Shown here: positions 35,072-35,123 of the stretch, piece by piece
How positions within the stretch are numbered: position 1 is the first letter of the stretch
Layout: the number at the start of each line of letters is the position of its first letter
Assembly: GCA_947630815.1 (NCBI GenBank)
Contig: CANRJD010000012.1
Span: forward strand, 1 to 35,123
Direction of reading: 5' to 3'
From: an uncultured Akkermansia sp.
Lineage (GTDB): Bacteria; Verrucomicrobiota; Verrucomicrobiia; Verrucomicrobiales; Akkermansiaceae
Length of the DNA: 35,123 nt
The notes under the pieces: model-generated
Told to the model about the DNA's origin: nothing
Databases searched by the model: none
What the model saw: only the letters and a program-made list of their open reading frames with translations
Position numbers and translations under genes: made by a program

Positions 35072-35123
35072 ACTCGCCCTCATACGGCAGAGACAGGGCC
35101 GGAGCTTCAAACTTTTATTTTTA

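Overview
The 35 kb window looks like a gene-dense bacterial chromosome segment, possibly Verrucomicrobiota/PVC (tentative, from gene style only). It carries about 27 mostly housekeeping genes: pgsA, xerC/D-type recombinase, panE-like, ROK kinase, a Ser/Thr kinase with paired discoidin-like domains, two tandem cdsA paralogs, class I fumarase, M23 peptidase, nadD, cdaA, bioD, folP, glyS, a fused siroheme-decarboxylase-like protein, ispE, corA, argB, nadK, fucU/rbsD-like, two pilT paralogs, an rlmI-like methyltransferase, and a Lrp/aminotransferase/DUF4126/nucleotidyltransferase operon. The unusual content is in the intergenic DNA. (1) A modular repeat family has GGCAACCGCATT...AATGCGGTTGCC termini (MITE-like), and several right ends lie just upstream of a -35 box. 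(2) At least nine genes share a recurrent TTGnnn-16/17-TAnnnT promoter whose -10 lies only 6-13 nt from the start codon, implying leaderless or near-leaderless mRNAs. (3) A gene graveyard at 9.3-10.0 kb holds a NYN-domain pseudogene with a large internal deletion and a 14-codon remnant of a third cdsA copy abutting a repeat. (4) A near-perfect 25-bp inverted repeat encloses about 141 bp at the right edge. No CRISPR array, rRNA or tRNA was recognised. All calls come from reading the sequence; no database search was run.
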